From NCBI RefSeq assembly GCF_003387475.1, contig NZ_QUNO01000003.1, positions 186,001-250,000 on the forward strand: a stretch of DNA of 64,000 nucleotides. Reading direction: 5' to 3'. Of the stretch, positions 8,487-16,924 are shown one piece after another. How positions within the stretch are numbered: the stretch's first letter is position 1; each line of letters begins with the position of its first letter. Origin of the DNA: Kutzneria buriramensis. Lineage in GTDB: Bacteria > Actinomycetota > Actinomycetes > Mycobacteriales > Pseudonocardiaceae. The position numbers were made by a program, and so were the translations under genes. The notes beneath the pieces are model-generated. The model did no database searches, was not told the DNA's origin, and worked only from the letters and a program-made list of their open reading frames with translations.

Positions 8487-9304
8487 CCCTCATCGACGGC
8501 CGCGCGGTGGCCGCCACCATCCGTGCCCGGGTCGCCGAGGACGCGGCCCGGCTGCTGGCCGCCGGCACCACGCCGACGCTGGCGATCGTCGTCCCCACCG
8601 ACGACGAGGCGACGGCCTGGTACGTGCGCTCGATCGTGCGCACCGGCGAGAAGATCGGCGTCGCCGTGCGGGTGGTCGAGGAGCGCGAGCTGTTGGGACC
8701 GTGCCTGGCGGAGCTGTCCGCGGACCCGACGGTGCACGGCGTGATGTGCCAGGCGCCGCTGCCGCCGGGCGTCGTCCGCGACGACATAGCCGTGCACATC
8801 GACCCGGCCAAGGACGTGGACGGCGCGAACCCGAGCAGCCTCGGCCGGCTGGCGGTGGGCCTGCCGGCGTTCGCGCCGGCGACGGCGCAGGCGGTGGTGG
8901 AGCTGCTGCACGCCCACGGCACGACGCTGGCCGGCGCGGACGTTGTGGTTGTCGGCCGCAGCGCGGTGGTCGGCAAGCCGGCGGCGCTGCTGCTGCTCGC
9001 GGAGAACGCCACGGTGACGGTGTGCCACTCCCGGACCAAGGACCTGGCGGTGCAGACGAGCCGTGCGGACGTGGTCGTCGCCTGCGTCGGCAGCGCGCAC
9101 GTGCTCGGCGCGGCGCACATCCGCCCGGGCGCGGTGGTGATCGACGTCGGCACGAACCCCACCACGGACGGCGGCCTCGTCGGCGACGTGGACACTGCGG
9201 CGGTGGAGCCGATCGCGGAGGCGATCACGCCCGTGCCGGGAGGTGTCGGGCCGGTGACGACGGCGCTGCTGCTGCGCAACGTTGTGACGGCTGCCTCACA
9301 CTGA
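8483..9304 (+). CDS. folD: Bifunctional methylene-THF dehydrogenase/methenyl-THF cyclohydrolase FolD
   Basis: FolD interconverts methylene-, methenyl- and 10-formyl-THF in the cytoplasm. The 273-aa protein shows the family blocks GVMCQAPLPPG (usually VQLPLP), DPAKDVDGANPSSLGRL, the dinucleotide-binding VVVVGRSAVVGKPAALLLL, and the C-terminal PVPGGVGPVTTALLL. The catalytic-site region around YVRSIVRTGEKIG has Arg where the usual motif is SYVxxKxKxxxxxGI, so the classical YxxxK lysine may be replaced. ATG at 8483 overlaps the preceding stop. This may be a secondary FolD paralogue specialised to the cyclodeaminase partner; that is inference. Confidence 0.9.
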   Translation: MTLIDGRAVAATIRARVAEDAARLLAAGTTPTLAIVVPTDDEATAWYVRSIVRTGEKIGVAVRVVEERELLGPCLAELSADPTVHGVMCQAPLPPGVVRDDIAVHIDPAKDVDGANPSSLGRLAVGLPAFAPATAQAVVELLHAHGTTLAGADVVVVGRSAVVGKPAALLLLAENATVTVCHSRTKDLAVQTSRADVVVACVGSAHVLGAAHIRPGAVVIDVGTNPTTDGGLVGDVDTAAVEPIAEAITPVPGGVGPVTTALLLRNVVTAASH

Positions 9305-9319
9305 CTTCATAGTGCCTGC

Positions 9320-9500
9320 TCGGCCGATTGACGTGCCCCGACGGGTGTCCGTAATGTGCCGCGCTGAGTGATGGTGTGCGTAAGCCGGTGAGATTCCGGC
9401 GCGGTCGCGCCACTGTGTGCCCGGGTCCTCGCGGACGTGGGCGAGCCAGACACCACCCCATCGCCTGCCCCACTGACGAACGGGACGCACGATCCCCGAA
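9320..9500 (+). promoter_or_regulatory. Cobalamin riboswitch
   Basis: The leader contains the conserved core aagccggtgagattccgg, then GCGGTCGCGCCACTGTG, and the B12-box region GAGCCAGACACC (9443-9454). These are the signature elements of the adenosylcobalamin riboswitch. It ends just before the cbtB ribosome site, so it probably controls translation initiation or early termination in response to cobalamin. It precedes a cobalt transport pair, which fits. Confidence 0.93.
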
Positions 9501-9510
9501 GGAGGCTCCG

Positions 9511-9726
9511 TTGAGCACGATTCCCGCGACCACCGCCGTTGCGACGCCGGTCGTCCTGCCGCTGCCCAAGGCGATGCTGTGGCTGGGCGGCACCGTGCTG
9601 TTCGCCCTGGCCCTGTACTACTTCATCGGCATCGACCAGGGCGCGACCTCGGTCTTCGGCGACAACATGTACATCCACGAGTTCGTGCACGACGCGCGGC
9701 ACTTCCTCGGTTTCCCCTGCCACTGA
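9511..9726 (+). CDS. cbtB: CbtB family cobalt transporter subunit
   Basis: This 71-aa protein has one transmembrane segment (about residues 23-42) and a His-rich C-terminus (HEFVHDARHFLGFPCH), the CbtB pattern, in which the histidines are thought to bind cobalt. The TTG start at 9511 is supported by GAAGGAGG five bases upstream; longer frames would run back through the riboswitch. Together with CbtA it is predicted to import cobalt for B12 synthesis. The riboswitch immediately upstream would shut it down when cobalamin is plentiful. Confidence 0.93.
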   Translation: MSTIPATTAVATPVVLPLPKAMLWLGGTVLFALALYYFIGIDQGATSVFGDNMYIHEFVHDARHFLGFPCH

Positions 9727-9749
9727 TCACCTGGGCGGGACAACCGAAC

Positions 9750-10589
9750 ATGGAGAAGCGAATCATCCTGCGGGGCGTGCTGGTCGGCGCCCTCGCCGGA
9801 CTGCTGGCGTTCGTCTTCGCGCGGATCTTCGCGGAGCCGCAGATCCAGGCCGCGATCGACTACGAGAGCGGCCGCGACCAGGCGCAGGCGGCCCTGGACA
9901 AGGCCGCCGGCCTGCCCGCGGGCGACGAGGGCCCGGAGATCTTCAGCCGGGCGATCCAGGCCAACGTCGGTATCGGCGTCGGCATGGTGCTGTTCGGCGT
10001 CGCGATGGGCGCGCTGTTCGCCGTGGCGTACGCGGTGTGCCTGGGACGGGTCGGCAATCTGCGGCCGCGCACGTTGTCGATGCTGGTCGCCGGCGGCGGC
10101 TTCCTGGGCATCTACCTGGTGCCGTTCATCAAGTACCCGGCCAACCCGCCGTCGATCGGCCACCAGGAGACGATCGCGCCGCGCGGTGCGCTGTACGTGC
10201 TGATGATGGTGTGCTCGGTGGCGTTCCTGATCGGCGCGGTGGTGCTGGGCAAGCGCCTGGCCAAGCGGTTCGGCAACTGGAACGCCACGTTGCTAGCGAC
10301 GCTAGCTTTCGTAGTGGTGATCGGCGTTGCGATGGCGCTGCTGCCGTCGCTGGGTGAGCTGGCCGCGAATGTTCGCGACTACGGCCCGCAGGCGACCGAG
10401 ACACCGCTGCCGCTGAAGAACCCGGCCGGCCAGATCGTCTACCCCGGATTCCCGGCCGACGTGCTGTGGGACTTCCGCTTCTACTCGATCGCCGCGCAGG
10501 CGATCCTGTGGGCGACCCTGGGCCTGGTGTTCGCGCCGCTGGCCGAGCGGCTGCTGGCGCCGAAACCGGCGCAGCAGCTGGCGATGTGA
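9750..10589 (+). CDS. cbtA: CbtA family cobalt transporter subunit
   Basis: This 279-aa membrane protein has about six hydrophobic segments (around residues 5-25, 74-98, 110-125, 145-165, 178-198 and 246-266). The loop FIKYPANPPSIG is typical of CbtA. The ATG at 9750 is 23 bases after cbtB. CbtA and CbtB form a predicted secondary cobalt transporter seen beside B12 riboswitches. Its stop overlaps the GTG of the histidine-phosphatase-like gene by 4 bases. Confidence 0.93.
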   Translation: MEKRIILRGVLVGALAGLLAFVFARIFAEPQIQAAIDYESGRDQAQAALDKAAGLPAGDEGPEIFSRAIQANVGIGVGMVLFGVAMGALFAVAYAVCLGRVGNLRPRTLSMLVAGGGFLGIYLVPFIKYPANPPSIGHQETIAPRGALYVLMMVCSVAFLIGAVVLGKRLAKRFGNWNATLLATLAFVVVIGVAMALLPSLGELAANVRDYGPQATETPLPLKNPAGQIVYPGFPADVLWDFRFYSIAAQAILWATLGLVFAPLAERLLAPKPAQQLAM

Positions 10590-11125
10590 ACCGGATCTTC
10601 CTCGTCTGCCACGGCGCCACCGACGCCGTGAAGCAGGCACGCTTTCCCGCCGACGAGCCGTTGTCGCGGCCGTTGGCGCCGCTGGCCGGACCGTCCAGAC
10701 CGGACGGTCTCGGCCGCGGGCCGGAGCTGCGCTGCGCGCAGACCGCCGAGGCCCTCGGCTGGGACGCCGTGGTCGACGACGCCCTGGCCGACCTCGACCA
10801 CGGCTCGTGGCGGGGACGGTCATTGGCGGAGGTCGACCAGCACGAACTGATGGCGTGGATGACCGATCCGGACGCCGCCCCGCACGGCGGCGAACCGGTC
10901 AGCGCCGTGCTCAAGCGGGTGGCCGCGTGGCTGGACCGCCAGGCCGACGTCGGCCGGCTGGGCGTGGTCACCTCGCCGGCCGTAGCAAGGGCAGCGGTCC
11001 TAGCGGCGCTAGGGGCACCGGCGTCCGCGTTCTGGCGGGTGGACATCGCGCCGCTGACCGTCACCCAGCTGACCGGCGGACCCGGCCGGTGGACCGTCCG
11101 CGAGACGGGCCGACCGCTGGCCTGA
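10586..11125 (+). CDS. Divergent histidine-phosphatase-like protein in the cobalt operon
   Basis: This 179-aa protein has the fold markers of the histidine phosphatase (phosphoglycerate mutase-like) family: IFLVCHGATDA at the N-terminus, ELRCAQTAEAL, and DLDHGSWRGRSLAEV. The usual RHG is CHG here, so the first catalytic Arg is replaced, and the second catalytic His segment reads VVTSPAVARA without His. The phospho-acceptor His of the first motif remains. Location after cbtBA suggests a role in cobalamin metabolism (alpha-ribazole phosphatase CobC belongs to this family), but the missing residues argue against normal phosphatase chemistry. The GTG start overlaps the cbtA stop. Confidence 0.8.
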   Translation: MNRIFLVCHGATDAVKQARFPADEPLSRPLAPLAGPSRPDGLGRGPELRCAQTAEALGWDAVVDDALADLDHGSWRGRSLAEVDQHELMAWMTDPDAAPHGGEPVSAVLKRVAAWLDRQADVGRLGVVTSPAVARAAVLAALGAPASAFWRVDIAPLTVTQLTGGPGRWTVRETGRPLA

Positions 11126-11147
11126 ACTCCTGGGGCTGAACTCCCTC

Positions 11148-11159
11148 TGGTCCAGACCT
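11148..11159. promoter_or_regulatory. DasR-like operator (dre) upstream of the GH27 gene
   Basis: TGGTCCAGACCT is identical to the 12-bp repeat of Streptomyces chitinase promoters and close to the DasR consensus core TGGTCTAGACCA. It lies 73 bases before the GTG start. DasR is a GntR-family regulator released by amino-sugar phosphates. Confidence 0.6.
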
Positions 11160-11178
11160 CTGTCACGGCGTACGCTGC

Positions 11179-11186
11179 AAACGTTT
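11179..11186. promoter_or_regulatory. LacI-family-like operator core (AAACGTTT)
   Basis: The sequence GCAAACGTTTCC contains the 8-bp palindrome AAACGTTT typical of LacI/CcpA-type operators, 46 bases before the GH27 start. Which regulator binds is unknown. Confidence 0.4.
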
Positions 11187-11232
11187 CCATCATGTTGCAC
11201 CCGCCGCCGCACGAACTGTCGAGGAGGACCTC

Positions 11233-12558
11233 GTGCGCCGGTTTGGCTTACCGATCGTGGTGCTAGCAGTGCTAGGAAGCGTAGTGGCGACAACGCCCGT
11301 GGCGAACGCCGAGAACAACGGGCTGGCGGCGAAGCCGCCGATGGGGTGGAGCAGCTGGAGCTTCATCCGCAAGGCGCCGACGGCGGCGAAGATCGACGCC
11401 CAGGCGGACGCGATCAAGTCCAGCGGGCTGGCCCAGCACGGATTCCAGTACGTCAACCTGGACGACTTCTGGATGAAGTGCGACAGCAACGGCCCGACGG
11501 TGGACGGCAACGGGCGATGGGTCGCGGACACCGGCAAGTTTCCCGGCGGGATCAAGGCGGTGGCCGACCACGTGCACGCGGACGGCCTGAAGTTCGGGCT
11601 GTACGTGACGCCGGGCATCGCGGCCAACGCCGTCAAGAACAACTCCCCCATCGCGGGCACGAGCTTTCACGCGCAGGACATCGCGGTGACCTCGACCCAG
11701 GAGAAGAACTACAACTGCAAGCACATGTACGGCATCGACTACAGCAAGCCGGGCGCGCAGGCGTTCATCGACTCCTGGGCCAAGCAGTTCGCGGACTGGG
11801 GCGTCGACTACCTCAAGATCGACGGCGTCGGCAGCCCGGACATCCCGGACGTCAAGGCGTGGTCGCAGGCGCTGAGGAACTCGGGCCGGCCGATCCACTT
11901 CGAGCTGTCGAACAATCTGTCCATCGCGGACGCCACGACGTGGCAGCAGTACGCGAACGGCTGGCGCACACAGGGCGACGTCGAGTGCTACTGCGGCACA
12001 GGAGGCGCCAGTTTCCCGCTCACGGACTGGAAACACGTGTCGGCGAGGTTCGACACGGCGTCGAACTGGCAGCAGTACGCCGGCCCGGGCGGCTGGAACG
12101 ACCTGGACTCGCTGGAGATCGGCAACGGCGACAACACCGGCCTGACCAGTGACCAGCGCCGCAGCCACCTGACGCTGTGGGCGATGGCCTCGGCCCCGCT
12201 GCTGCTGGGCACCGACCTCACCGCCATCGACGCCACCGACAAGGCGATGCTGACCAACGACTCCGTGCTGAGCGTCGACCAGGACGCCATCGCGGCCAAG
12301 CGCATCGTCAAGAGCGGCAACAACCAGGTGTGGGTGAAGAAGGAACCGTCCGGCGCCTACGTGGTGGCCCTGTTCAACACGGGCACGAGCGGCAACGCCA
12401 CGATCACGGTGACCTGGTCGCAGGTCGGCATCACCACCGGCAGCGTCGCGGTGACGGATCTGTGGGCGCAGAAGGCGAAGGGCACGGTCAGCGGCAGCTA
12501 CAGCGCGACGCTGCGCCCGGGCGAGACCCGGCTCATCCGCGCGGTGCCGACGTCCTGA
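11233..12558 (+). CDS. Secreted GH27 glycosidase (alpha-galactosidase or alpha-N-acetylgalactosaminidase)
   Basis: This 441-aa protein has a signal peptide cleaved after ANA (residue 26). The mature part starts with the GH27 signature KPPMGWSSWSF and continues with YVNLDDFWM. The likely nucleophile is Asp197 in YLKIDG, followed by a GGWNDLDSLEIG segment of the barrel, then a C-terminal beta-sandwich (about residues 350-441). The enzyme should release terminal alpha-galactosyl residues outside the cell. The GTG start has GAGGAGG upstream. A DasR-like site in the promoter hints at an amino-sugar substrate, which would favour alpha-N-acetylgalactosaminidase. The 3' end overlaps the convergent MFS gene by 61 bases. 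Confidence 0.92.
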   Translation: MRRFGLPIVVLAVLGSVVATTPVANAENNGLAAKPPMGWSSWSFIRKAPTAAKIDAQADAIKSSGLAQHGFQYVNLDDFWMKCDSNGPTVDGNGRWVADTGKFPGGIKAVADHVHADGLKFGLYVTPGIAANAVKNNSPIAGTSFHAQDIAVTSTQEKNYNCKHMYGIDYSKPGAQAFIDSWAKQFADWGVDYLKIDGVGSPDIPDVKAWSQALRNSGRPIHFELSNNLSIADATTWQQYANGWRTQGDVECYCGTGGASFPLTDWKHVSARFDTASNWQQYAGPGGWNDLDSLEIGNGDNTGLTSDQRRSHLTLWAMASAPLLLGTDLTAIDATDKAMLTNDSVLSVDQDAIAAKRIVKSGNNQVWVKKEPSGAYVVALFNTGTSGNATITVTWSQVGITTGSVAVTDLWAQKAKGTVSGSYSATLRPGETRLIRAVPTS

Positions 12559-13838
12559 GCACCGGCCGGTGGCTCCGCATCCGGGGCCACCGGCCGCAGG
12601 GTCGTCCCCATGCACGCCATCAGCAGCGGCAGCGCGGCGAACCCGACGACCAGCCCCAGCACGGTGAACGACCAGGCGCTCATGATCAGGCCGGCGAGCA
12701 GGCCACCGAGCACGCCGCCGACGTTGAGCACCAGGTCGGCGAGCCCCTGGGTGGACGGCCGCAGCCCGGCGGGCACGGACTCGGTGAGCAGCGCGGAACC
12801 CGCGACGACGCCGGCCGACCACCCGCAACCGAGCATGATCATGCCGACGGCCATCTGCGGAGCGTCGTGCGCCGACGCCATGCCGCAGACGCCGGCCCCG
12901 GCAACAACTAACGCCGCTCCGAGAGCTAGCACCGGTACACGCCCGATCCGGTCGGCCAGCGCGCCGAACAGCGGACTCGCCGCGTACATGCCGGTGACGT
13001 GCACGCTCACCACGATGCCGACGACCGTCAGCGTCGAACCGCCGCCGGTCATCTGCACCGGCATCATCGACATCATCCCGGTCATCGCCGTGTTGCACAG
13101 GGCCACCCCTAGCAACGCTAGCCGCACGTTCGGGCCGATCACCTGCCACACCTCGGCGCGCGTGTGCCGGCGGGGCAGCTCGGAAGCGCCCACACCGCAA
13201 CAGCTGTCGCCGACGACGACGGCAACCCGGCCGGCCAGCAACGGATCCGGCCGCAGACCGATCAGAACTCCGCAGCCGGCAAGCAGAAACGCCGCGGCGG
13301 ACACCAGGAACGGCCCGCCGGCGCCGAAGGCCGAGGCCGGCGCGGCCAGGTTCGGCGCGGCGATCACACCGACCGTCGTCGCCCACACCACGGTCGACAT
13401 CGCGCCGGCCCGCCGGCCCGGATGGGCCAGGTCGGCGGCCGCGTACCGGGCGGACAGCGTCGCCGCGGTGCCGCCGCCGAAGACCGTCAACGCCACCAAC
13501 AGCAACGGCCACGAGCCAACAGCCGTAGACACGAAACACCCGACAGCGCCCACAACCCCGACGCCGTAAGCGGAAGCCAACGCCCGACGGCGTCCGAACC
13601 GACCGGCCAGCAGCGCCACCGGCACCGCAAGCAGCGCGGCGCCGAAGGCGATCGCGGTCGCCCCGAGGCCGCCGACCGCCACCGACCCGGAGAGCGTGGT
13701 CGCGGTGAGGGCGCCGAGCGTGATGCCGGTGCCGACACCGATCGAGCCGACGGCCTGTGTGCCCATGAGAAATCCGAGCACCCGGCGCTGCGCGGGATGG
13801 CTGCGGTCCACCGATCGATCGTCACATGCGGCGGACAT
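12498..13838 (-). CDS. MFS transporter
   Basis: This 446-aa protein has about 12 membrane segments, with the TM2-TM3 motif AGRFGRRRALA and a second-half copy FGALADRIGRVP. A cytoplasmic loop (about residues 203-228) contains DSCCGVGASELPRRHTRAE. The region GGGSTLTVVGIVVSVHVTGMYAASP is typical of the drug-efflux branch seen in actinobacteria. Substrate is unknown. The C-terminal ~30 residues are hydrophilic and overlap the end of the GH27 gene antiparallel. It lies 16 bases downstream of the Hsp70-like stop region but on the same strand upstream of nothing else, so it has its own promoter. Confidence 0.87.
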   Translation of the reverse strand: MSAACDDRSVDRSHPAQRRVLGFLMGTQAVGSIGVGTGITLGALTATTLSGSVAVGGLGATAIAFGAALLAVPVALLAGRFGRRRALASAYGVGVVGAVGCFVSTAVGSWPLLLVALTVFGGGTAATLSARYAAADLAHPGRRAGAMSTVVWATTVGVIAAPNLAAPASAFGAGGPFLVSAAAFLLAGCGVLIGLRPDPLLAGRVAVVVGDSCCGVGASELPRRHTRAEVWQVIGPNVRLALLGVALCNTAMTGMMSMMPVQMTGGGSTLTVVGIVVSVHVTGMYAASPLFGALADRIGRVPVLALGAALVVAGAGVCGMASAHDAPQMAVGMIMLGCGWSAGVVAGSALLTESVPAGLRPSTQGLADLVLNVGGVLGGLLAGLIMSAWSFTVLGLVVGFAALPLLMACMGTTLRPVAPDAEPPAGAQDVGTARMSRVSPGRSVAL

Positions 13839-13854
13839 CGCCGTTGACCACCAA

Positions 13855-15573
13855 TCAGGTACCGGGCTGCACCGAACGTTCGAACGCGCCCGCCGCCTTG
13901 GCAGCGGTCAGTGAGCCCGGCGCGGACGTGGCCGGCGCGGTGAGCACGCCGACGAGCGGGCGGTCCGACACCGTGAACACGACGACGCCCACGCCGCTGG
14001 CCGCGAGCGCCTCGTAGTCGCCGGACAGTCCGTTGCCCTTCCACGACGCCTTCACCTTGGCGCTGTCGGGATAAGCGTCCATCATCGCGGCCACCTCCTT
14101 GTTCACCTCATCGAGCGACCCTGCCTGGATATAGACCACGGTCTGCCCCGATGTGTGACAGGTGACGGTGCTGCCGGCCAGCCCCGGCACGGTGACGCCG
14201 CTGCCGTCGTAGCCGCCGTGGCAGTCGCCCTGGTCGGCGACGGGCCCGGCGAGCTGGCGCGTACAGCTGGTGAAGCCCTTGTCGTCCGGCGATCCCGGCT
14301 GGCCCGAGCAGTCCGCCGCGCTGGGGAACGAGTGCCGCCCGAACACCAGGAACCCGCCGAGCACCAGGAGCGCGACCACCATGATCGCGCCCAGCGCCAC
14401 CAATGTCCCCTTCGGCGCGGCCTTGCGAACGGGAGGAGCCTGAGGCGCGGGCAGCTGCGGGAACTGCGCCGAAGCCATGAAGTCGCCGGCACTCGGGTAC
14501 TGCTGCTGCGAAACGGAATGGTGCTGCGGCGCCGGCGTCCGGATCGTCACGCCGTTGTGCGGCACCAGGTGTGCGCCCAGGGCGACGGCGGTTTCGGGCT
14601 GGTCCAGCACGGGCACGGACCGCAGCCGCTCCCCGATCAGCGCGGCCACCAGTGGCATCCGGCTCGCCCCGCCGACCAGGTAGACCGCTCCCGGCTGCAC
14701 GCCGCCGGCCGCGATCGTCGACGTCAGCAGCTCCACGCTCCGCGACAGGCTCGGCCGGACCAGCGCCTCCAGCTCCGGCCGCGTGACCAGCACGTCCGGG
14801 AACGGCTCGGGCATCGGGATCTCGGCCTGCGGCTGCCGGGACAGCGTCTCCTTGGCCGCCCGCACCGGCTCGATGAGCTCGGTGGACTGGAGCTGCTGCC
14901 ACTTCGCGGCGTCACGGTTGGAGACCTGCCGCCCCACGTACTCCAGCAGCACCTGGTCCACGCCCGCGCCGCCGAGATCGGGCAGCGCGTCCTCGGCGAG
15001 CACGGTGAATCCCGGCGGCGTCGCGGCGACGACGGCGACGTCGAAACTGCCCGCGCCCAGGTCGTACACGGCGATGGCGGCGCCCGGGGTGACCCGGCGC
15101 GTGGCCAAGAAGTGGGCGGCCGCGGCGACGGGGGCCGGCACGAGGACGATCTCGCCGGTCACGCCCGCGAGCCGCGCGGCCGACAGCAGGGTGTTGCGAC
15201 GGGGTTCGGCCCAGCCGGCGGGATGCGTGAGCCGGAACTCGTCGGGCAGCGCGCCGCCGAGCTGGCGCACCGTCTCGTCGAGGACCCGCCGCAGCACGGC
15301 GGCGAGCGCGTCGGTGACCGGGACGACGCTGCCACCCAGCTTCAGCACACCGTCGTCGATACGGCGCCTCGGATTCGCCTCGAAGCGCGCGGGGTCCACA
15401 CGGGACTGGCGGACAGCGTCATGGCCGACGAGGATCACGCCCGCCTCGTCGGCGTAGACAGCCGTGGGCATGGTCGCCGCGCCGTCGACCTCGACGACGC
15501 GGGGTTGCTGCCCCGACACCGCCAACACCGCCACCGTGTTCGACGTCCCCACGTCGATCGACAGCACCCGCAC
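13855..15573 (-). CDS. Membrane-anchored Hsp70-like protein with extracytoplasmic domain
   Basis: This 572-aa protein has an N-terminal actin/Hsp70 ATPase domain (about residues 1-335): phosphate-1 loop SIDVGTSNTVAV, phosphate-2 AIAVYDLGAGSFDVAV, adenosine loop YLVGGASRMPLV. The Hsp70 substrate-binding domain is missing. Instead a Gln/Pro-rich linker leads to one membrane segment (about 390-412, VALGAIMVVALLVLGGFLVF). A C-terminal outside domain follows with four to five Cys (SAADCSG, FTSCTRQ, GDCHGG, TVTCHTSG). The layout is that of a transmembrane sensor in which an ATPase replaces the kinase. It sits downstream of the ShbA sigma gene on the same strand with a 126-base gap. Confidence 0.85.
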   Translation of the reverse strand: MRVLSIDVGTSNTVAVLAVSGQQPRVVEVDGAATMPTAVYADEAGVILVGHDAVRQSRVDPARFEANPRRRIDDGVLKLGGSVVPVTDALAAVLRRVLDETVRQLGGALPDEFRLTHPAGWAEPRRNTLLSAARLAGVTGEIVLVPAPVAAAAHFLATRRVTPGAAIAVYDLGAGSFDVAVVAATPPGFTVLAEDALPDLGGAGVDQVLLEYVGRQVSNRDAAKWQQLQSTELIEPVRAAKETLSRQPQAEIPMPEPFPDVLVTRPELEALVRPSLSRSVELLTSTIAAGGVQPGAVYLVGGASRMPLVAALIGERLRSVPVLDQPETAVALGAHLVPHNGVTIRTPAPQHHSVSQQQYPSAGDFMASAQFPQLPAPQAPPVRKAAPKGTLVALGAIMVVALLVLGGFLVFGRHSFPSAADCSGQPGSPDDKGFTSCTRQLAGPVADQGDCHGGYDGSGVTVPGLAGSTVTCHTSGQTVVYIQAGSLDEVNKEVAAMMDAYPDSAKVKASWKGNGLSGDYEALAASGVGVVVFTVSDRPLVGVLTAPATSAPGSLTAAKAAGAFERSVQPGT

Positions 15574-15656
15574 GCGGCCCCCTCAACTCTGGCTTCGCGC
15601 AGATGCTGCCACACGGCACGGCGCCGGGTGCGCCGGTTGACCGAGCCCGTCACGAG

Positions 15657-15689
15657 CCCGATGGGATGACACTCCCTCACCCCATCGGG
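15657..15689. terminator. Hairpin between shbA and the Hsp70-like gene
   Basis: CCCGATGGG (15657-15665) pairs with CCCATCGGG (15681-15689) around a 15-base loop, just after the shbA stop. There is no T-run, so it is a weak terminator or an mRNA-processing hairpin. Confidence 0.5.
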
Positions 15690-15699
15690 TGCCCGACCT

Positions 15700-16341
15700 T
15701 CAGAATTCCTTCGTGTTGCCGACCAGCTTGCGCAGCCTGGTCAGCGCCCGGTGCTGGGCCACCCGAACCGCTCCGGGAGTGGACCCCACCAGGTCGGCGG
15801 TCTCCTCGGCCGACAGGCCGACGACCACCCGCAGCACCACGATCTCGCGCTGCTTGTCGGACAGGACCGCCAACAGCCGGTCCATCGAGCCGCGCAACTC
15901 GTCCTGGAGCACCCGCTGCTCCGGGCCCGCCACCGTCTCGGCGCGGTCCGGCACCTCGGGCACCGGCAGCGACCGGTTGCGGGCCGCCGCCCGGTGCGCG
16001 TCCGCGACCTTGTGCTGGGCGATGCCGTACACGAAGGCCAGGAACGGCTGACCCTGGTCCCGATAGGACGGCAACGCGGAGATCACCGACAGACACACTT
16101 CCTGCACCACGTCGTCCGCCGACGCGAACGACCGGTCCAGTCGACCGATCCGGGCCCGGCAGTACCGCAGCACGACCGGCCTGATCGACTCCAACACCCG
16201 TTGCGTGGCCACCGGATCACGGTTGACCGCCGCGTCGACGAGCCGTCTGAACTGCTCGTCCTGCGGACCGTACGCGGCCACCGGCTTCGGCGCCGGCGCG
16301 TTGTCGGTCCCCACAGGTAGCACCTGTGCCAAGTTATTCAT
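15700..16341 (-). CDS. shbA: RNA polymerase sigma factor ShbA-like
   Basis: This 213-aa sigma-70 family protein has region 2 (RARIGRLDRSFASADDVVQEVCLSV, then YRDQGQPFLAFVYGIAQHKV for promoter melting) and region 4 with the helix-turn-helix LSAEETADLVGSTPGAVRVAQHRAL. The sequence is typical of the actinobacterial ShbA group; in Streptomyces griseus ShbA transcribes hrdB. The start MNNLAQVLPVG at 16341 is chosen; a longer frame to 16431 adds Arg-rich sequence of intergenic character. No anti-sigma gene is adjacent. The membrane Hsp70-like gene follows downstream. Confidence 0.85.
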   Translation of the reverse strand: MNNLAQVLPVGTDNAPAPKPVAAYGPQDEQFRRLVDAAVNRDPVATQRVLESIRPVVLRYCRARIGRLDRSFASADDVVQEVCLSVISALPSYRDQGQPFLAFVYGIAQHKVADAHRAAARNRSLPVPEVPDRAETVAGPEQRVLQDELRGSMDRLLAVLSDKQREIVVLRVVVGLSAEETADLVGSTPGAVRVAQHRALTRLRKLVGNTKEF

Positions 16342-16924
16342 CTGTCCCCGCACGTGAATTTGGGTGGTGACCCGCCCTCGACTGGAGAATCTCCGGCGAA
16401 TCGGCTTACCAACTACGGTTGTGCACCCCACGCGCCGGGTAAATCAGGTCGTCTCCGCCACGGCCGGCGACCCGATACACCCCCGACACCCCTTGCCCCG
16501 TGCTTCGTCGCCCCTGGAGAACCATTCCCAAAGCCCTTCGGCGCGACTTACGTCCCGGCAGTCGTCCCACCGACTTCCTGGACGCAGAGAGAACGCTAAC
16601 GCTGCGTGGCCGCCCTCACAAGCACCCTGGGAAAATTCCCGGGAATGGATCCGCACTGGTGAACACGCCGCTACCGACCGTGAGGAGTACGCAGCCATCG
16701 GCCGCATGGTCCAGGGTGGCTCGTGCAGACACACCAGGAAAACGTGCACCGCCCGGCCGCCGGACACTCCCGCCTACCAGGGAGAACACGAAACGCAACC
16801 GTGACCTGGCGGCCCGGCGCGCCGTCCGGACACGTCACGGTAACGACCGTCCGTTGCCATCACAACCACCCGTCCGCACAGCGAAGTCAGCCGAACACCC
16901 GCTGTTGCCGTCTCCCTAAAATTG
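16342..16924. other. Gene-free stretch upstream of shbA
   Basis: About 580 bases without a supported gene. Open frames exist on the plus strand but have mixed third-position bases and no ribosome site. Sequence directly before shbA (16342-16480) presumably holds its promoter, though no clear -35/-10 pair is seen. Composition falls toward A/T after about 16900. Confidence 0.5.

Noticed and set aside
13862-13878. CGAACGTTCGAAC as an SOS box
   Set aside because: It lies inside the Hsp70-like coding end and lacks the four-base spacer of a LexA site.
16364-16804. Plus-strand frame of 146 codons upstream of shbA
   Set aside because: Third positions are mixed, there is no ribosome site, and the protein is Arg/Pro/His-rich without any recognisable fold.
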